DNA of 64,000 nt from the NCBI GenBank assembly GCA_033961575.1, contig CM066738.1, positions 70,851,478 through 70,915,477 on the forward strand, read 5' to 3'. The translations under genes and the position numbers were made by a program. The first letter of the stretch is position 1. Every line of letters starts with the position of its first letter. This stretch comes from Aselliscus stoliczkanus. Taxonomy: Eukaryota > Chordata > Mammalia > Chiroptera > Hipposideridae. Of this stretch, positions 1 to 10,500 are shown one piece after another. The notes under the pieces are model-generated. The model ran no database searches, was not told the DNA's origin, and saw only the letters and a program-made list of their open reading frames with translations.

Positions 1-580
1 GGCCTGCATGCGAGTGGTGTAGGGAGGGCACCATTTTGTCGTGCTTGGGCCCTCCCACGAAGGATCAGGTCCGAGACCTAATTGGTCTGGTGGAATTGGC
101 GCAGAAGTGCGTGTGTGCGTGCACGCGCACACCTGCAGCCTTGGATCCCCACCCTCTGCCCGGCTTATACTGCGTTGCCAGGGAAACGTAGGGCGGGTGC
201 CCTCCGGCTCCAACAGGCTGCTCACTGAGACCCGGGAGTGCGCGAGCCGCCTCGGATCCCCACCCTCTGCTTGGCTTGTGCTGTGTTGCCAGGGAAACGC
301 CTAGCGGGAGTGATCTGGCTCCAACAGGCTGCTCACTGAGACGCGGAAGTGCGCAAGTCGCCTCAGGTCCCGCTCTCCGCACTCTGCTTGCAGAGTTGCC
401 AGGCTGGTGATTGTTTGTCGGGCTGCTCGGCCTGATCTGCGAGTGGCTGATTGGGGACAGGCTGAGATTGGGAATTTTCCTGGGAGTGTTGGGCTGTGAG
501 CTGTGTGCCTGCGTGATCCAGACAGGGCTCTCCTGGTGATCTATCTAATACATCAAAGCAATCCCAGAGAGACAGCCAGA
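1..580 (+). promoter_or_regulatory. L1-type GC-rich 5'UTR with internal promoter (partial)
   Basis: This GC-rich, CpG-containing leader lies directly upstream of ORF1. It matches the reverse-strand leader at 34040-34520 closely and contains tandem 111-bp units. L1 5'UTRs carry an internal RNA polymerase II promoter, so promoter activity is inferred from family knowledge. The 5' end lies outside the window; the reverse copy extends about 500 bases further. Confidence 0.7.
141..371 (+). repeat. Two tandem 111-bp promoter monomers
   Basis: The phrase GGATCCCCACCCTCTGC begins at 143 and again at 254. The block GGCTCCAACAGGCTGCTCAC also recurs 111 bases apart. A degenerate third start (CCTCAGGTCC) follows at 361. 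The reverse-strand sister element shows only one such unit (about 34250-34370). Tandem promoter monomers that vary in number are well known in rodent L1s. Confidence 0.85.
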
Positions 581-1453
581 ATGGGAAAACAAAGAAACAT
601 GTCACAAGTAAAAGATCAGAAGAAACCTCCAGAAATGGAACCAAATGAAACAGAGGGATCCAACCTTTCAGAGACAGAGTTTAGAACACTGATGGTAAAA
701 ATGTTTAAGGAACTTAGTGAGGACATAAAGAAAGATAGGGAAACCATGAAAAACAGCCTGTTAGAACTAAAGAATACAATAACTGAAATGAAGAACACAC
801 TCGAAAGAATCACCAGTAGAGTAGATGAAGCAGAGGAGTGGATCAGCAATTTGGAAGATAAAATAGCAGAACTCACCCAGTTGGCACAGCAAAAAGACCA
901 AAGAATAAAAAACAAGGAAAATAGTTTAAGAGCCCTATGGGACAAGGTGAAGTGCAACCACCTTCGAATCATAGGGATACCAGAAGGAGAAGAGAAGAAG
1001 CAAGGGGTCGAGAATGTATTTGCAAAAATAATGACTGAAACCTTCCTCACCCTGGTGAAGGAAATCAACATACACGCCCAGGAAGTGCAGAGGGTTCCAA
1101 ACAAGCTGAACCCAAACAGGTCCACACCAAGACACATCATAGCTAAAATGGCAAAGGTTAAAGACAGAGACAGAATCCTAGAGGCTGCAAGAGAAAGACA
1201 GCAGGTTACATACAAAGGAACTCCTGTTAGACTAACAGCTGACTTGTCTACAGAAACTCTGCAGGCCAGAAGGGAGTGGCAGGAGATATTCAAAGTGACA
1301 CAAAATAAAGGCCTACAACCAAGATTGCTCTACCCAGCACGGCTATCACTTAAAATTGAAGGAGAAATAAAGAGCTTCTCAGAAAAGAATAAGCTTAAGG
1401 AATTCATTACCACCAAGCCAGCATTGCAAGAAATGTTAAAAGGGCTTTTTTAA
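581..1453 (+). CDS. L1 ORF1p-like RNA-binding protein, intact (290 aa)
   Basis: The frame is open from ATG 581 (context CCAGAATGG) to TAA 1453. An in-frame ATG at 503 exists, but the MGKQRN start matches the MGRQRN start of the L1 at 21387, so 581 is preferred. Residues about 34-115 are charged heptad-like sequence (coiled coil). About 127-205 resemble the RRM of L1 ORF1p (LRIIGIPEGEE; PRHIIAKMAKVKDRDRIL). About 206-290 match the C-terminal domain (STETLQARREWQ, LLYPARLSLKIEG). ORF1p is a trimeric nucleic-acid chaperone that packages L1 RNA. The size fits bat-type L1 (291 aa at 21387) and is shorter than human (338 aa). There is no ORF2 downstream, so transposition would have to borrow reverse transcriptase. 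Expression is unknown. Confidence 0.85.
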   Translation: MGKQRNMSQVKDQKKPPEMEPNETEGSNLSETEFRTLMVKMFKELSEDIKKDRETMKNSLLELKNTITEMKNTLERITSRVDEAEEWISNLEDKIAELTQLAQQKDQRIKNKENSLRALWDKVKCNHLRIIGIPEGEEKKQGVENVFAKIMTETFLTLVKEINIHAQEVQRVPNKLNPNRSTPRHIIAKMAKVKDRDRILEAARERQQVTYKGTPVRLTADLSTETLQARREWQEIFKVTQNKGLQPRLLYPARLSLKIEGEIKSFSEKNKLKEFITTKPALQEMLKGLF

Positions 1454-2274
1454 ACAAAAGAAAGGGGTAAACAAGCTAACCCAGAGAGATAATTTAATAA
1501 GATTGAAGTCGTATCAAGCAGATATAAAGGAAAAACTGATGGTTGCTGGCTGGGAGGGAGTGGGGAAGAGGGAGAGGGGGAAGGTTTTGGACAGTGTAGG
1601 TGGGACTACAGTGTTGCCGCAGGGATATGGGGGCAGTTCTGGGAATGTAATTGATAATGTTGTGAAGAGACTTAAGTTCTTAATGTTGTGCGAGAAATAA
1701 GTCAGTCGGAGAAGGACAGGTACCATGTGATCTCACTTGTGTGTGGAGTCTGAAGAGCTGAGTGAATGATCAAAGTAAACAGACTCGTAGATGTAGAGGA
1801 AAATCTGAGGGTTGCTAGTTGGGAGCGGGTGGGGATGGGGGGGAAGGGGAAGGGATTAGACAGCATAAATAGACAACTGCAATATTGCCACAGGGATATG
1901 AAACACAGTTCCGGGAATATAATAATGTTGTAAAAATGTTGTGGCATGTCAGATAGTCACATGTCTTGTTAGGGAGGCCACTTCATGGATGGAGTAGAGG
2001 CTTGATCACTGCACTGTACACCTGAAGCTGATGTTGTATAGTATTGTATGCCAACTGCAACTGAATATGTGGATGGTCATGAGATGTGGGGTATACTGTG
2101 GAGTGGAGTCAGGGGAGTTGTGATGGATATGTATGATATGGGGGGGAGTGGGGTGGCGAACTGGGGGAGAGGGGTTTTTACTTTGGGGGTAAAGAGTATA
2201 ACTATTGCCTTGTGTTGTACACCTGAAACTAATAAAAAATAAAAAATAAATAAATAAATAAATAAATAAATAAA

Positions 2275-3083
2275 TGACAATGAAAGGCACTACATAATAA
2301 TAAAGGGACTGATTCAACAAGGGGACATAACCCTAATAAACATTTATGCACCCAATATAGGAGCTCCTTATAAAACAGATTTTGACAGACTTAAAGACAG
2401 AGATCAACAGTAACACTATAGTAGTAGGGGACTTCAGCACCCCGTTGTCACCAATGGACAGATCCTCCAGGCAGCAAATCAACTCGAAAAAAAGTTGCCT
2501 TAATTGACACTTTAGACCAGCTAGATTTCCTCAATATTTTTAGAGCATTTCACCCCGAAGCAACAGAATATACATTCTTCTCAAGTGCACATGAAACATT
2601 TTCCAAGATAGACCACATGTTAGGCCACAAAACAAGTCTTAGTAAATTTAACAAGATGAAATCATATCAAGCAGATATCGAGGAAAAACTGATGGTTACT
2701 GGCTGGGAGGGGTGGGGATGAGGAAGAGAGGGAAGGTTTTGGACAGTGTAGATGGGTGACTACAATGTTGCCACAGGGATATGGGGGGCAGTTCTGGGAA
2801 TCTAATTAATAATGTTGTCAATGTTTTCTAGGGTGTCAGATGGTCGTGTGTCTTGTTGGGGAGACCGCTTCACGGATGGGGTAGAGGCTTGATTGCTGTG
2901 CTGTACACCTGAAGCTGATGTTGTATGATATTGTATGTTAACTGTGATTGATGTATATATGTAGTCACGGGATGTGGAGTACAGTGTGGGAAAGGGGTCA
3001 GGAGAGTTGTAATAGATATGTATGATATGGGGAGGAGGGAGTGCAGTGGCAGATTGGGGAGGGGGGGTTGTCACTTTGAGAGG

Positions 3084-3118
<35 letters not shown>
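2275..3118 (+). mobile_element. 5'-truncated L1 deletion derivative: endonuclease segment fused to 3'UTR
   Basis: About 2275-2680 matches the ORF2 endonuclease region (compare 22590-22980), including the GDF.TPLS block and the [13 protein letters not shown] segment. At about 2665-2680 it passes directly into 3'UTR sequence (GAGGAAAAACTGATGG...). It ends in (AAAT)n at 3083-3118. All of the reverse-transcriptase region is missing. The downstream junction (ATATCAAGCAGATAT) is the same as in the half-L1 at 1495-1535. The conserved Asn of GDFN is Ser here. Confidence 0.82.
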
Positions 3119-4385
3119 AGGCCAAAAAAAAAAGCCCACAAATAACTATGAAATTTGGTCACAACATACCAGATTTAAGGTGTTTAGAATGAGCTAGCTA
3201 TCTGATACACAGGTAGGAAGCTGAGTTAGTAAAAGAGACCATCTGTTTAAAAGCATAGTGTTTCTCAGAAAAATTAGACAGATTTCTCCTTGTGAGGCTA
3301 TTGAAGACATCTGCTCTCACACCAACCTAGTTATTAGAGTCCACCCATTTTATTTTTAGGATTTCCTGAGTACCTAGAATGGTTTTCTGTAGATTCTCAG
3401 TATAAAAGAATCAAGTTCACTACTCTGTAGTCATATTATTTATACCTGTTGTTTTGATTCCATTTAAAGTATCCCCGTGGATTTTCTCCAAACTACACAA
3501 AGACCAGAATATGAAGTTTATAATTTACTGCCAATCCTAAATACACTATTTTACTTGCTTTAATCACCAACACAGTGCTTTTGAATGCAGTGGGCATTCA
3601 TTAAATGTCTGAAGGATAAAGGTATAAATAAATGAATTAGCCAGCCTATAACCCCCGATGAAGGAAAGGAATTGCCCATTCTTTTTTTGTGGTTCTCTGC
3701 ACCAAATTTTCAGAGCTAGCATGCCCATGATGAACGAACACCTTCTGAATGAAGCTTCACAACTGCTCTCTCATTACCACTGGGCTTCTGGCATCCAGCA
3801 GGTCTTCCAGTCCTAGTGTTAAGGAATGCATTCTGAGCCTCTGCCTGCACAGGCATGTCACAGTGATGCTTCTAAAACAAACCGGAGCTCAGGTTTGTTT
3901 CAAGTCTTCACATGTTTTTGATGGAAGGTGCGCTGGCAGCTGTTGTCATCATTAGCCTTGTGGCAATGCTTTTTCCCTTAAGTGTCTTATGTCTCCTATG
4001 AAAGCTTAAAGCTAGTTAAATAGGGAGGGACTTTGGAATACATGCCAATGTCAAACAGTAAAGTTTTTATTTTATCCTGTTGTAACAGCTTTAAAGATCT
4101 AAATTTCCAAATCTCAGACCCTAAAACCACTCAGGATTTTAAGTTAGATAATGGGGTGAGAACAGAAGGATCCTAATTCCTTCTCCTCCTTTTATGATCT
4201 TTACCAAAGAGCTAGTAAATGAAAGATTTAGAGCCTGCTAGGTACTTGGATGTAGATTTCTCCTGTAATCTTGGTGTTTATGGGATGAGTGAGCTGTCCA
4301 TCTAGTCTAGATATCTGCATCTATATAAACAACCCAAAACAGGTTTCAGTGGCATTAATATTTCCGCATTAGCTGACCCAAGTGG
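3119..4385. other. No gene recognised; apparently unique DNA
   Basis: AT-rich, non-repetitive by eye. The only open frame of note (3749-3955, 68 codons) has no recognisable motif and lies in no repeat I can name. Nothing supports a gene. Confidence 0.5.
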
Positions 4386-4389
4386 TACA

Positions 4390-4590
4390 TTTAGAAATCG
4401 ACAATAACTAATGTTCATTAAACACTTACCATATGCCAGGCGATATCTTCAGCACTTCACATTATAAAATTTTCACAAAACACTCTGAGGTAGATATTTA
4501 CCTCCACTTTACACATGAGAAAACCTTCGATTACAGAGGTATAGAACTTGCTCAAGTTTTCATCCATTATAAGGATGACTTTTAGAAAGG
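4390..4590 (+). repeat. MIR-type ancient SINE
   Basis: The order is diagnostic of MIR: CACTTACCATATGCCAGGCG, then a segment about GCACTTCACATTATAAAATTT, then CTCTGAGGTAGATATT, then CACTTTACACATGAGAAAAC, then CTTGCTCAAG. It is diverged, as expected for an element older than the mammalian radiation. Confidence 0.75.
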
Positions 4591-4787
4591 GTAATTAGCA
4601 CTGCCTAATATTTTGAAAATATCTACACTATCAGACTATATTCCTTTAAGGCAAGAACTATTATTTCCTTCATATTTGTATCCCCACAATACCTAGATCA
4701 ACATCTCATACATAGAAACTTCTTAATAAAAGTTTACTGAGCAAATTAAAGGCCCCATACTTCTGGAATTGCTGTATGTTTCTGTTT

Positions 4788-4828
4788 CAGTCTCTCTCTT
4801 GCTCTCGCTCTCTCTCTCTCCCCCCACT
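4788..4828. repeat. CT-rich microsatellite
   Basis: Imperfect run of TCTC/GCTC units followed by a short C run. Confidence 0.8.
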
Positions 4829-6870
4829 CCCTAATTTTTAGAGGATAGTTTAAGTTCTGGAGCCCTCAAAGTCATTCATACTCACACATACACATACTCA
4901 TTTACCAAGTTTACCAGATCCTTCCCTTCTCCGAATTCCAAAAGTTACAAGCCTCTGGGGCCAAAAGCAACAGCTGCTTAATAGGTGAACTTCAACACCA
5001 AGCAACAGGTTGGGACAAGTAATTAAGGATATGAAATCCATTTGAAATTGCAGGGGAAGTTTTGGGAAGTAGAATGTATTTATCAGAGTTGGAATTTGGC
5101 CAGGGTTCTATGGAAAACATCAATTACTCTTTGATAATATAAAGTAGCATATAAACACAGTTTAACTGAATCTCTGTGTAAAGTAAGAATTTCAGAGACC
5201 CACAGAAGGGACACATCATGGCTGGACAAATTCCTCCATTAAGAGGAGTTCTTTGTACTTTTATAGTAACCTCTCATGTCTAACAGAGAAAACCTCTTGT
5301 CAGGTTAGCAGCAAAAGTGAATCCTACTTAATGGAGCTGAAGGAAGTAAGAGGTGTTTCCATCAGTTCAATCTATTGTGAACATTTAATTTATTTAGATA
5401 GCTCCCGTCAGCAAAGTAAAAAGATAGACTCAGTTATATCAATGTAGAATTTGGAGACCCCTAGAGAGCTGATTTCATCAAAATCAGACAGCACTTCTCC
5501 ATCCAAGATAGCTTAGGTGTGATCTTGCTTGACATGAAAGTGAAGCAATGGATTGGGTAACTTTCCAAGGTCTGTAAACTCCTTCAAGATAGGAATTTTA
5601 TTAAAGGATGTAAACCAAAACATACCAAATAAAAAAGAGGAGGGGATAAGTAGATTTAAGAGATATACCAATTAAGTACAATATGTGAACTTCATTATAA
5701 ATCTAACAAAGCAATTGTTTTTTAAAAAATGAATAGGAGAAATTGAACACCAATTGAATATTTGATGATATTAAGTAATTTCTATTAACCTTTAAGAGTA
5801 ACAATGATAAGCATATTTTAGAGATGCATACTTTAGTATTTGTAAATGAAATGATATAATGCCTAGGATTGGCTTTGACATGATATAAAGTGGACAGAAA
5901 TTGATGAGAGTATTGATGAAACATAATTGTTCATGTGTTGATAATACCTGAAGCTTAATGATGTGTATATATATTAGGGTTCATTACACAATTTTCCTTC
6001 ACTTTTGCCTGTTTGAAATTTTCCATAATAAAAACTTTTTTAAAGTAAGTTAATATGACTGTTCACCATAGATTTGAGCATAGATAGGGTGAGCCAGGAC
6101 GCAAATGCAATTTCTAGTAACACAACTATTTTCTTTAAAACAAAAAAGAAAACCATATAAGAATGTAAATAAATGATAGTGACATTTTATAGCAATTATC
6201 TTGAATGTTTTCTAATTCATAAAATAAATTTTCTAAAACTTAAAAATGTTTAAAACATAAACCCTTATACTATTATTTATTTTGTACGTTTGAATTTTTC
6301 CAATTGAAAGTTTTTTTCTTAATTTACCCTAAATCAAGCAAATCACATTGTTTTTCTAAACTCCAACTGAGCTGAACCCAATCAATTAATGTTTTATTGA
6401 CTAATAGATGAAGCCAATGAACTTTTGTGGGGTTTTTTTTTAGCACTGTTGTTTTAAAATGTGCAACAAAACCATTCGTTCTGTATTTGTAAACACCCAA
6501 ATAAAATTTACTGAATTTCTAAAGCTCTCATTAATCTGCTAAAAGATATTGTGAGGGCCAGAAAAATAGGAAGTGGTACCTGCCTTTGAGAACTTATGTG
6601 AAACTTGAAAGATGAGATTTACATAAGAAATAATTAGAGCATAATAAAAGTCTAAATACTCAATAAATTAATGTATACTGCTAATCAAATCTATAGTTTC
6701 TTTTGATGATCTCTAAACAAAACTGAACCCAACCAATTAATCATTCAATCCAGATTCCTACATCACTCTACTTACTTCATTTATAATTATTGTTATATTA
6801 TTACTGCTTCAATTACTGCTTTTAATGTTGCTGCCTGAACTTTAAGCGTATGTGCAGGCAGACTGTGAAT
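4829..6870. other. No gene recognised; unique DNA with a probable old repeat 3' end near 5520-6045
   Basis: The segment around 5700-6045 (GATGATATTAAG, AGAGATGCATACTTTAGTAT, GAAATTTTCCATAATAAAAA) has the wording of a very old interspersed retroelement 3' end that I recall from mammalian genomes but cannot name securely. The rest shows no coding, RNA or repeat signal. Confidence 0.4.
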
Positions 6871-7430
6871 TGACTCTACATGATCCCCTTCCTGGTGCTC
6901 ACACTTTGCCTAATCCCCTACCCTTGAGTGTAGGCTTCTAACCAACAGAATAGGACAAAAATAATAGGATAGCCTATCACTCCTGTTATATCATGTTATA
7001 TACCACTCGTTCTTGCTAGCAGACTCAAATTAAAGCTTCTCCTAATGGCTTTATAAATTAAACAGTTATGTTGGGAAAACCCACATAGCAAGGAACCCAG
7101 CGTAGCCTCAAGGACCTGCAGGGAGCCGCTAGGAGCTGACGGTGGCCTTCAACTAACAGCTTGCAAGAAGCCAGGGCCCTCAGTAATATAGTCGCAAAGA
7201 AAGTAATCCAGCCAACAAATTTCGTGAGTTTGAAAGCAGTTTCTTCCCCAGCCAAGCCTCCAGATAAGAATGCAACCAGCCAACATTTTGATTACATTTT
7301 GGTGAAACCCTAAGCAAAGAACTCAGCTAAGCCATGCCCAGAGTCCTGACCACAGAAACTTTGAAATAATAAATATGTGCTTTTTAAAGCCAATAAATTG
7401 GTGATAATTAAGCAACAAAAAACGATCACA
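6871..7430 (+). repeat. Ancient LTR-like or unclassified interspersed repeat
   Basis: The right end (CTAAGCCATGCCCAGAGTCC, then ACAGAAACTTTGAAATAATAAA, then GCCAATAAATTGG) resembles the polyadenylation end of old ERVL-type LTRs. The family was not identified. No open frame of interest. Confidence 0.4.
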
Positions 7431-7675
7431 GCAGAAATTTAAAATTACAATATGTAAGAGTTCAACTGAATCCCTCTAGCTTTGTTTAAAAACAAAAAAC
7501 GTGTGAAACCAAAAGATATGCCTGACTAAGGTCAAACTATCTTTAAAAAGGACTTCTATTCCACCCTGAAAAAAAAGTTTTTCAGATTAAGGAGGACACA
7601 GTAATTCCAGAGGAAATGACCTAGGAAAATTGGTGTGTGCAATATCTGAGAACAGAAAAGGGATATTCATCAATC
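7431..7675. other. Short unique interval, nothing recognised
   Basis: AT-rich sequence between the LTR-like relic and the antisense L1. Confidence 0.4.
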
Positions 7676-8521
7676 TTCACATTTTAAACCAACTTTGCAC
7701 TCCTGGGATACTTGGTCATCATTTATTATCCTTTATTATATATTGTTGGATTTAATTTGCTAAAATTTAAAAAAAAATTTGATTTGTGTTTATGAAGAAT
7801 CCTGCTCTATAGTTTTCTTGCAATGTCTTTGTGTGGTTCTGGTATCTGAATACTGCTGTCCCTCTGCTTCAGTTTTCAAGGCTTCTGTACCCTTATTGAC
7901 TTTTTTCCACTTGTTCTACCAATATAGAGGCTGTGTTGAAATCTCTGGCTCAAACTGTGGACTTGTCTATTTATTATTTCCATTCTATCAGTTTTTGCTT
8001 CATGTGTTCTGAAGTCTGTTATTAGGCATATAAACATTTAGGATTGTTATGTCCCCTTGGTAACTAACCCCTTTATTATTATGATATGAGCTTCTTTATC
8101 CCTGATAATATTTTTTGCTCTGACATCTACTTTGGTTGATACCATGCTAGCCACTATATCTTATTTTTGGTTAGTGTTAGCATTTTTTTTCCCCATTCTT
8201 TCATTTTTAAATTCATTTGTGTCTTTATATCTAAAGTAGGCTTCTTGTAGACCATTTACATTTAATGTGACTATTAATATGGTTGGGTTTAAATTTACCA
8301 TCTTGTTATTTTATTACTATTTAGCCCACCTACTCTTTGTACCATTTTTCTTATTTTTCTGCCTTTTCTAATTTTTTGATTGATTTTTATGATTCCATTT
8401 TATCTCCTTGATGTCATATTAGTTATAGTTCTTTGTTCCAGTTTGAGCATGTGTATATTTATGTGTATGTGGGATTTGCTTCTCATAGACTACCACCAAG
8501 TAATATTATATCACTTCATAT

Positions 8522-9130
8522 ACAGTAGTCTCCCCCCCTTATCTATGGTTTCACTTTCCATGGTTTCAGTTACCCATAGTCAACCATGATCTGAAAATAT
8601 TAAATGGAAAATTCTAGAAATAAACAATTCACAGTTTTAAACTGCATGTCATTCTGAGTAGCATGATGAAATCTCATGGTGTCCCACTCTGTCCTGGCCA
8701 GTACATGAATCATTCTTCTGTCTAGCATATCCATATTGTGTACACTACACACCCATTAGTCACTTAGTAGCTGTCTCAGTTATCTGATTGGTTATCAGAG
8801 AGAGAGAAGAGGGACCATATTCATATAAGATTTATTACAGTATATTGTTATAATTGTTCTCTTTTATTAGTTATTGTTAATCTCTTACTGTGCCTAATTT
8901 ACATGTATATATTAAACTTTATCATAAGTATGTATGTATAGAAAAAAATAGTATATATATAGTAATATATATACAATTATATATATAATAGTATATATAT
9001 AAAATAGTATATATATAATAGTATATATTATATATAATAGTATATATATAATTTTATATATATATATATATATCTCAATACTATCCATGATTTCAGGCAT
9101 CTACTGAGGGCCTTGGAACATATCCCCCAT
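8522..9130 (+). mobile_element. Tigger/pogo-like DNA transposon (non-autonomous)
   Basis: It starts ACAGTAGTCTCC...CCTTATCTATGG and continues with GGTTTCAGTTACCCATAGTC and ATTAAATGGAAAATTCTAG, the wording of Tigger-type elements. The far end (CTACTGAGGGCCTTGGAACA then TATCCCCCATG) matches the other terminus. No transposase frame is present. An AT microsatellite has expanded inside it. Confidence 0.65.
8935..9073. repeat. (TA)n-rich microsatellite
   Basis: About 140 bases of TATATA runs broken by TAGTA and AATT units. The open frame across it is a compositional artefact. Confidence 0.9.
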
Positions 9131-9754
9131 GTACAAGATGGTTAAAGCAGTATACTTCCATTTCTCTCCTGTTGGTCTCTGTGCTATTGTGTGAAACATT
9201 TTATTTCTGCATATGTTATAAACATCACAATATGTTGTTAATGTATTTACTTTAAGTGGTCAGTTATCTTTTAAAGATATTTTTTAAATAAGAAAAAATG
9301 TCTTCTATATTTATACACATATTTACTATTTCTAGTCTTTTTCATTCCTTCGCATAGATCTAGATTTTCGTTCTTTTGCATAGATCTAATATTTCCTATA
9401 ATGTAGGTCTGTTGGTGATTAATTATTTCAGCTTTCGTGTGTCTGAAATGCATTTTGCCTTTATTTCTGAAAAATGTGTTCACTTAATAGAGAATTATAA
9501 GTTGACGGATTTTTATTTTCAGCACTGCAAATATTGCTCCACTATGTTGTGGCTTGCATTGTTTCCAACAAGAAGTCTGCCATCATTCCAAGAAGTCTTG
9601 TATCATTGTCACAAGGAGATAAAATGTCATTGGCATCTTTATGCCAATAAAGAATACCTTTATGCTTCTGAACATAATGTGTTTTATTATTTTTTTACCG
9701 AATGACTTAATATTTTTTTCTTTATTACTGGTTTAACCTTTTCCTCTTATCACT

Positions 9755-9760
<6 letters not shown>

Positions 9761-9785
<25 letters not shown>

Positions 9786-9967
9786 TTTATTGGGGAATTG
9801 GCGAAGGGGAACAGCGTTGGGGAATCGGGGAAGGGGAACAGACAAGTTGCTGTCTTTTTGTTCTTCAGTTTAGTTGCGGAGGATGTTGCTTCACTGTTGG
9901 TATCATCATTGCGCTCTTCCCGGATGAGGCAGATCGGTCGCTGGCCTCTGGATGTCGCTCATCGCGG
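9761..9967 (-). mobile_element. 5'-truncated long-form tRNA-derived SINE (Rhin-1-like)
   Basis: A poly(T) run leads into GATTTTATTGGGGAATTGG, the complement of the SINE tail, then the body, stopping before the tRNA-like head. A direct repeat TTATCACTGTTTTT lies at 9747-9760 and 9968-9981, showing L1-mediated insertion with 5' truncation. Confidence 0.88.
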
Positions 9968-10212
9968 TTATCACTGTTTTTAACGTTTTCCTTTTATCAT
10001 TGTTTTTTCATGGTGTTCATTCTTTGTAAATCTTGTGCTCGAAGCTTGTTGAGTTTCTTCGATTTCTACGTTTATTGTTTTCAGCTGCTATTTCTTCAAA
10101 TAATGTTTTTACTCCTCCTTCTCACTTCTCTCCTTTGGCAATTCCAAGTCCATACATACTAGACTGCCTGAAGTTTCCCACAGTTCACTGATGCACTACG
10201 AATTTTTAAAAT

Positions 10213-10500
10213 ATCTCTGTGTATTAGTTTCCTAGGGATGCCATGACAAATTACCACAAACTGGGGCTTAAAACAACAAAAATTTATTCGCGCATGGTTC
10301 AGGAGGCCAAAAATCCAAAATGAAGGTATTAGCAAGTTCCCTCTGGACACTCTGAGAGAGAAACTTTACTATGCCTCTTTCCCAGCTTCTGATAGTTGCC
10401 AGAAATCCTTGGCATTTCTTGGCTGGTAGGTGCATCACCCCAATCTCTGCCTCCATCTTCACATGGCCCTGTGCCCTTCATAGGGCTTTCCTCATTTGTT
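10213..10500 (+). repeat. MaLR-associated ancient repeat
   Basis: TGTATTAGTTTCCTAGGGAT, then ACAAATTACCACAAACTGGG, AAAACAACAAAAATTTATTC, and CAATCTCTGCCTCCATCTTC are phrases shared by a very common mammalian repeat associated with ERVL-MaLR internal sequence. A shorter second piece lies at 14153-14200. Confidence 0.6.

Larger units (their letters stand above)
1..2274 (+). mobile_element. Half-L1 retrotransposon copy 1 (5'UTR-ORF1-3'UTR, ORF2 almost absent)
   Basis: The left end is cut by the window edge. Order seen: GC-rich 5'UTR (1-580), open ORF1 (581-1453), a spacer, a first block resembling the L1 3'UTR (about 1510-1685), a remnant of the last ~20 codons of L1 ORF2 (about 1695-1755), a full 3'UTR, and an (AATA)n tail at 2228-2274. 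The ORF2 remnant and 3'UTR match those of the L1 at 45217-46269, where the long ORF2 tail is present. The same layout occurs in reverse at 32363-35004, so this is a family rather than one damaged copy. ORF1-only L1s (HAL1) are known in mammals. Assignment to a named subfamily would need a Repbase/Dfam comparison. Confidence 0.88.
7676..10190 (-). mobile_element. Old antisense L1 fragment, interrupted twice
   Basis: On the + strand the text reads as the complement of L1 ORF2/ORF1 DNA: AACTTTGCACTCCTGGGATA near 7690, CATTTACATTTAATGTGACT near 8255, and ORF1-like antisense text in 9390-10190. It is heavily diverged with no long open frame. The Tigger-like element at 8522-9130 and the SINE at 9761-9967 interrupt it. 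Confidence 0.6.

Noticed and set aside
141..371. CRISPR-like regular repeat
   Set aside because: Units are contiguous 111-bp tandem monomers without unique spacers, in a eukaryotic retrotransposon leader.
616..1293. 225-codon minus-strand frame, also seen as the mirror at 33327-33743
   Set aside because: Shadow of ORF1 on the opposite strand. Its hydrophobic look arises from complementing Lys/Glu-rich codons.
2228..2274. (AATA)n tracts here and at 3083-3118 as independent microsatellites
   Set aside because: They are the A-rich tails of L1 insertions, so they are not annotated separately.
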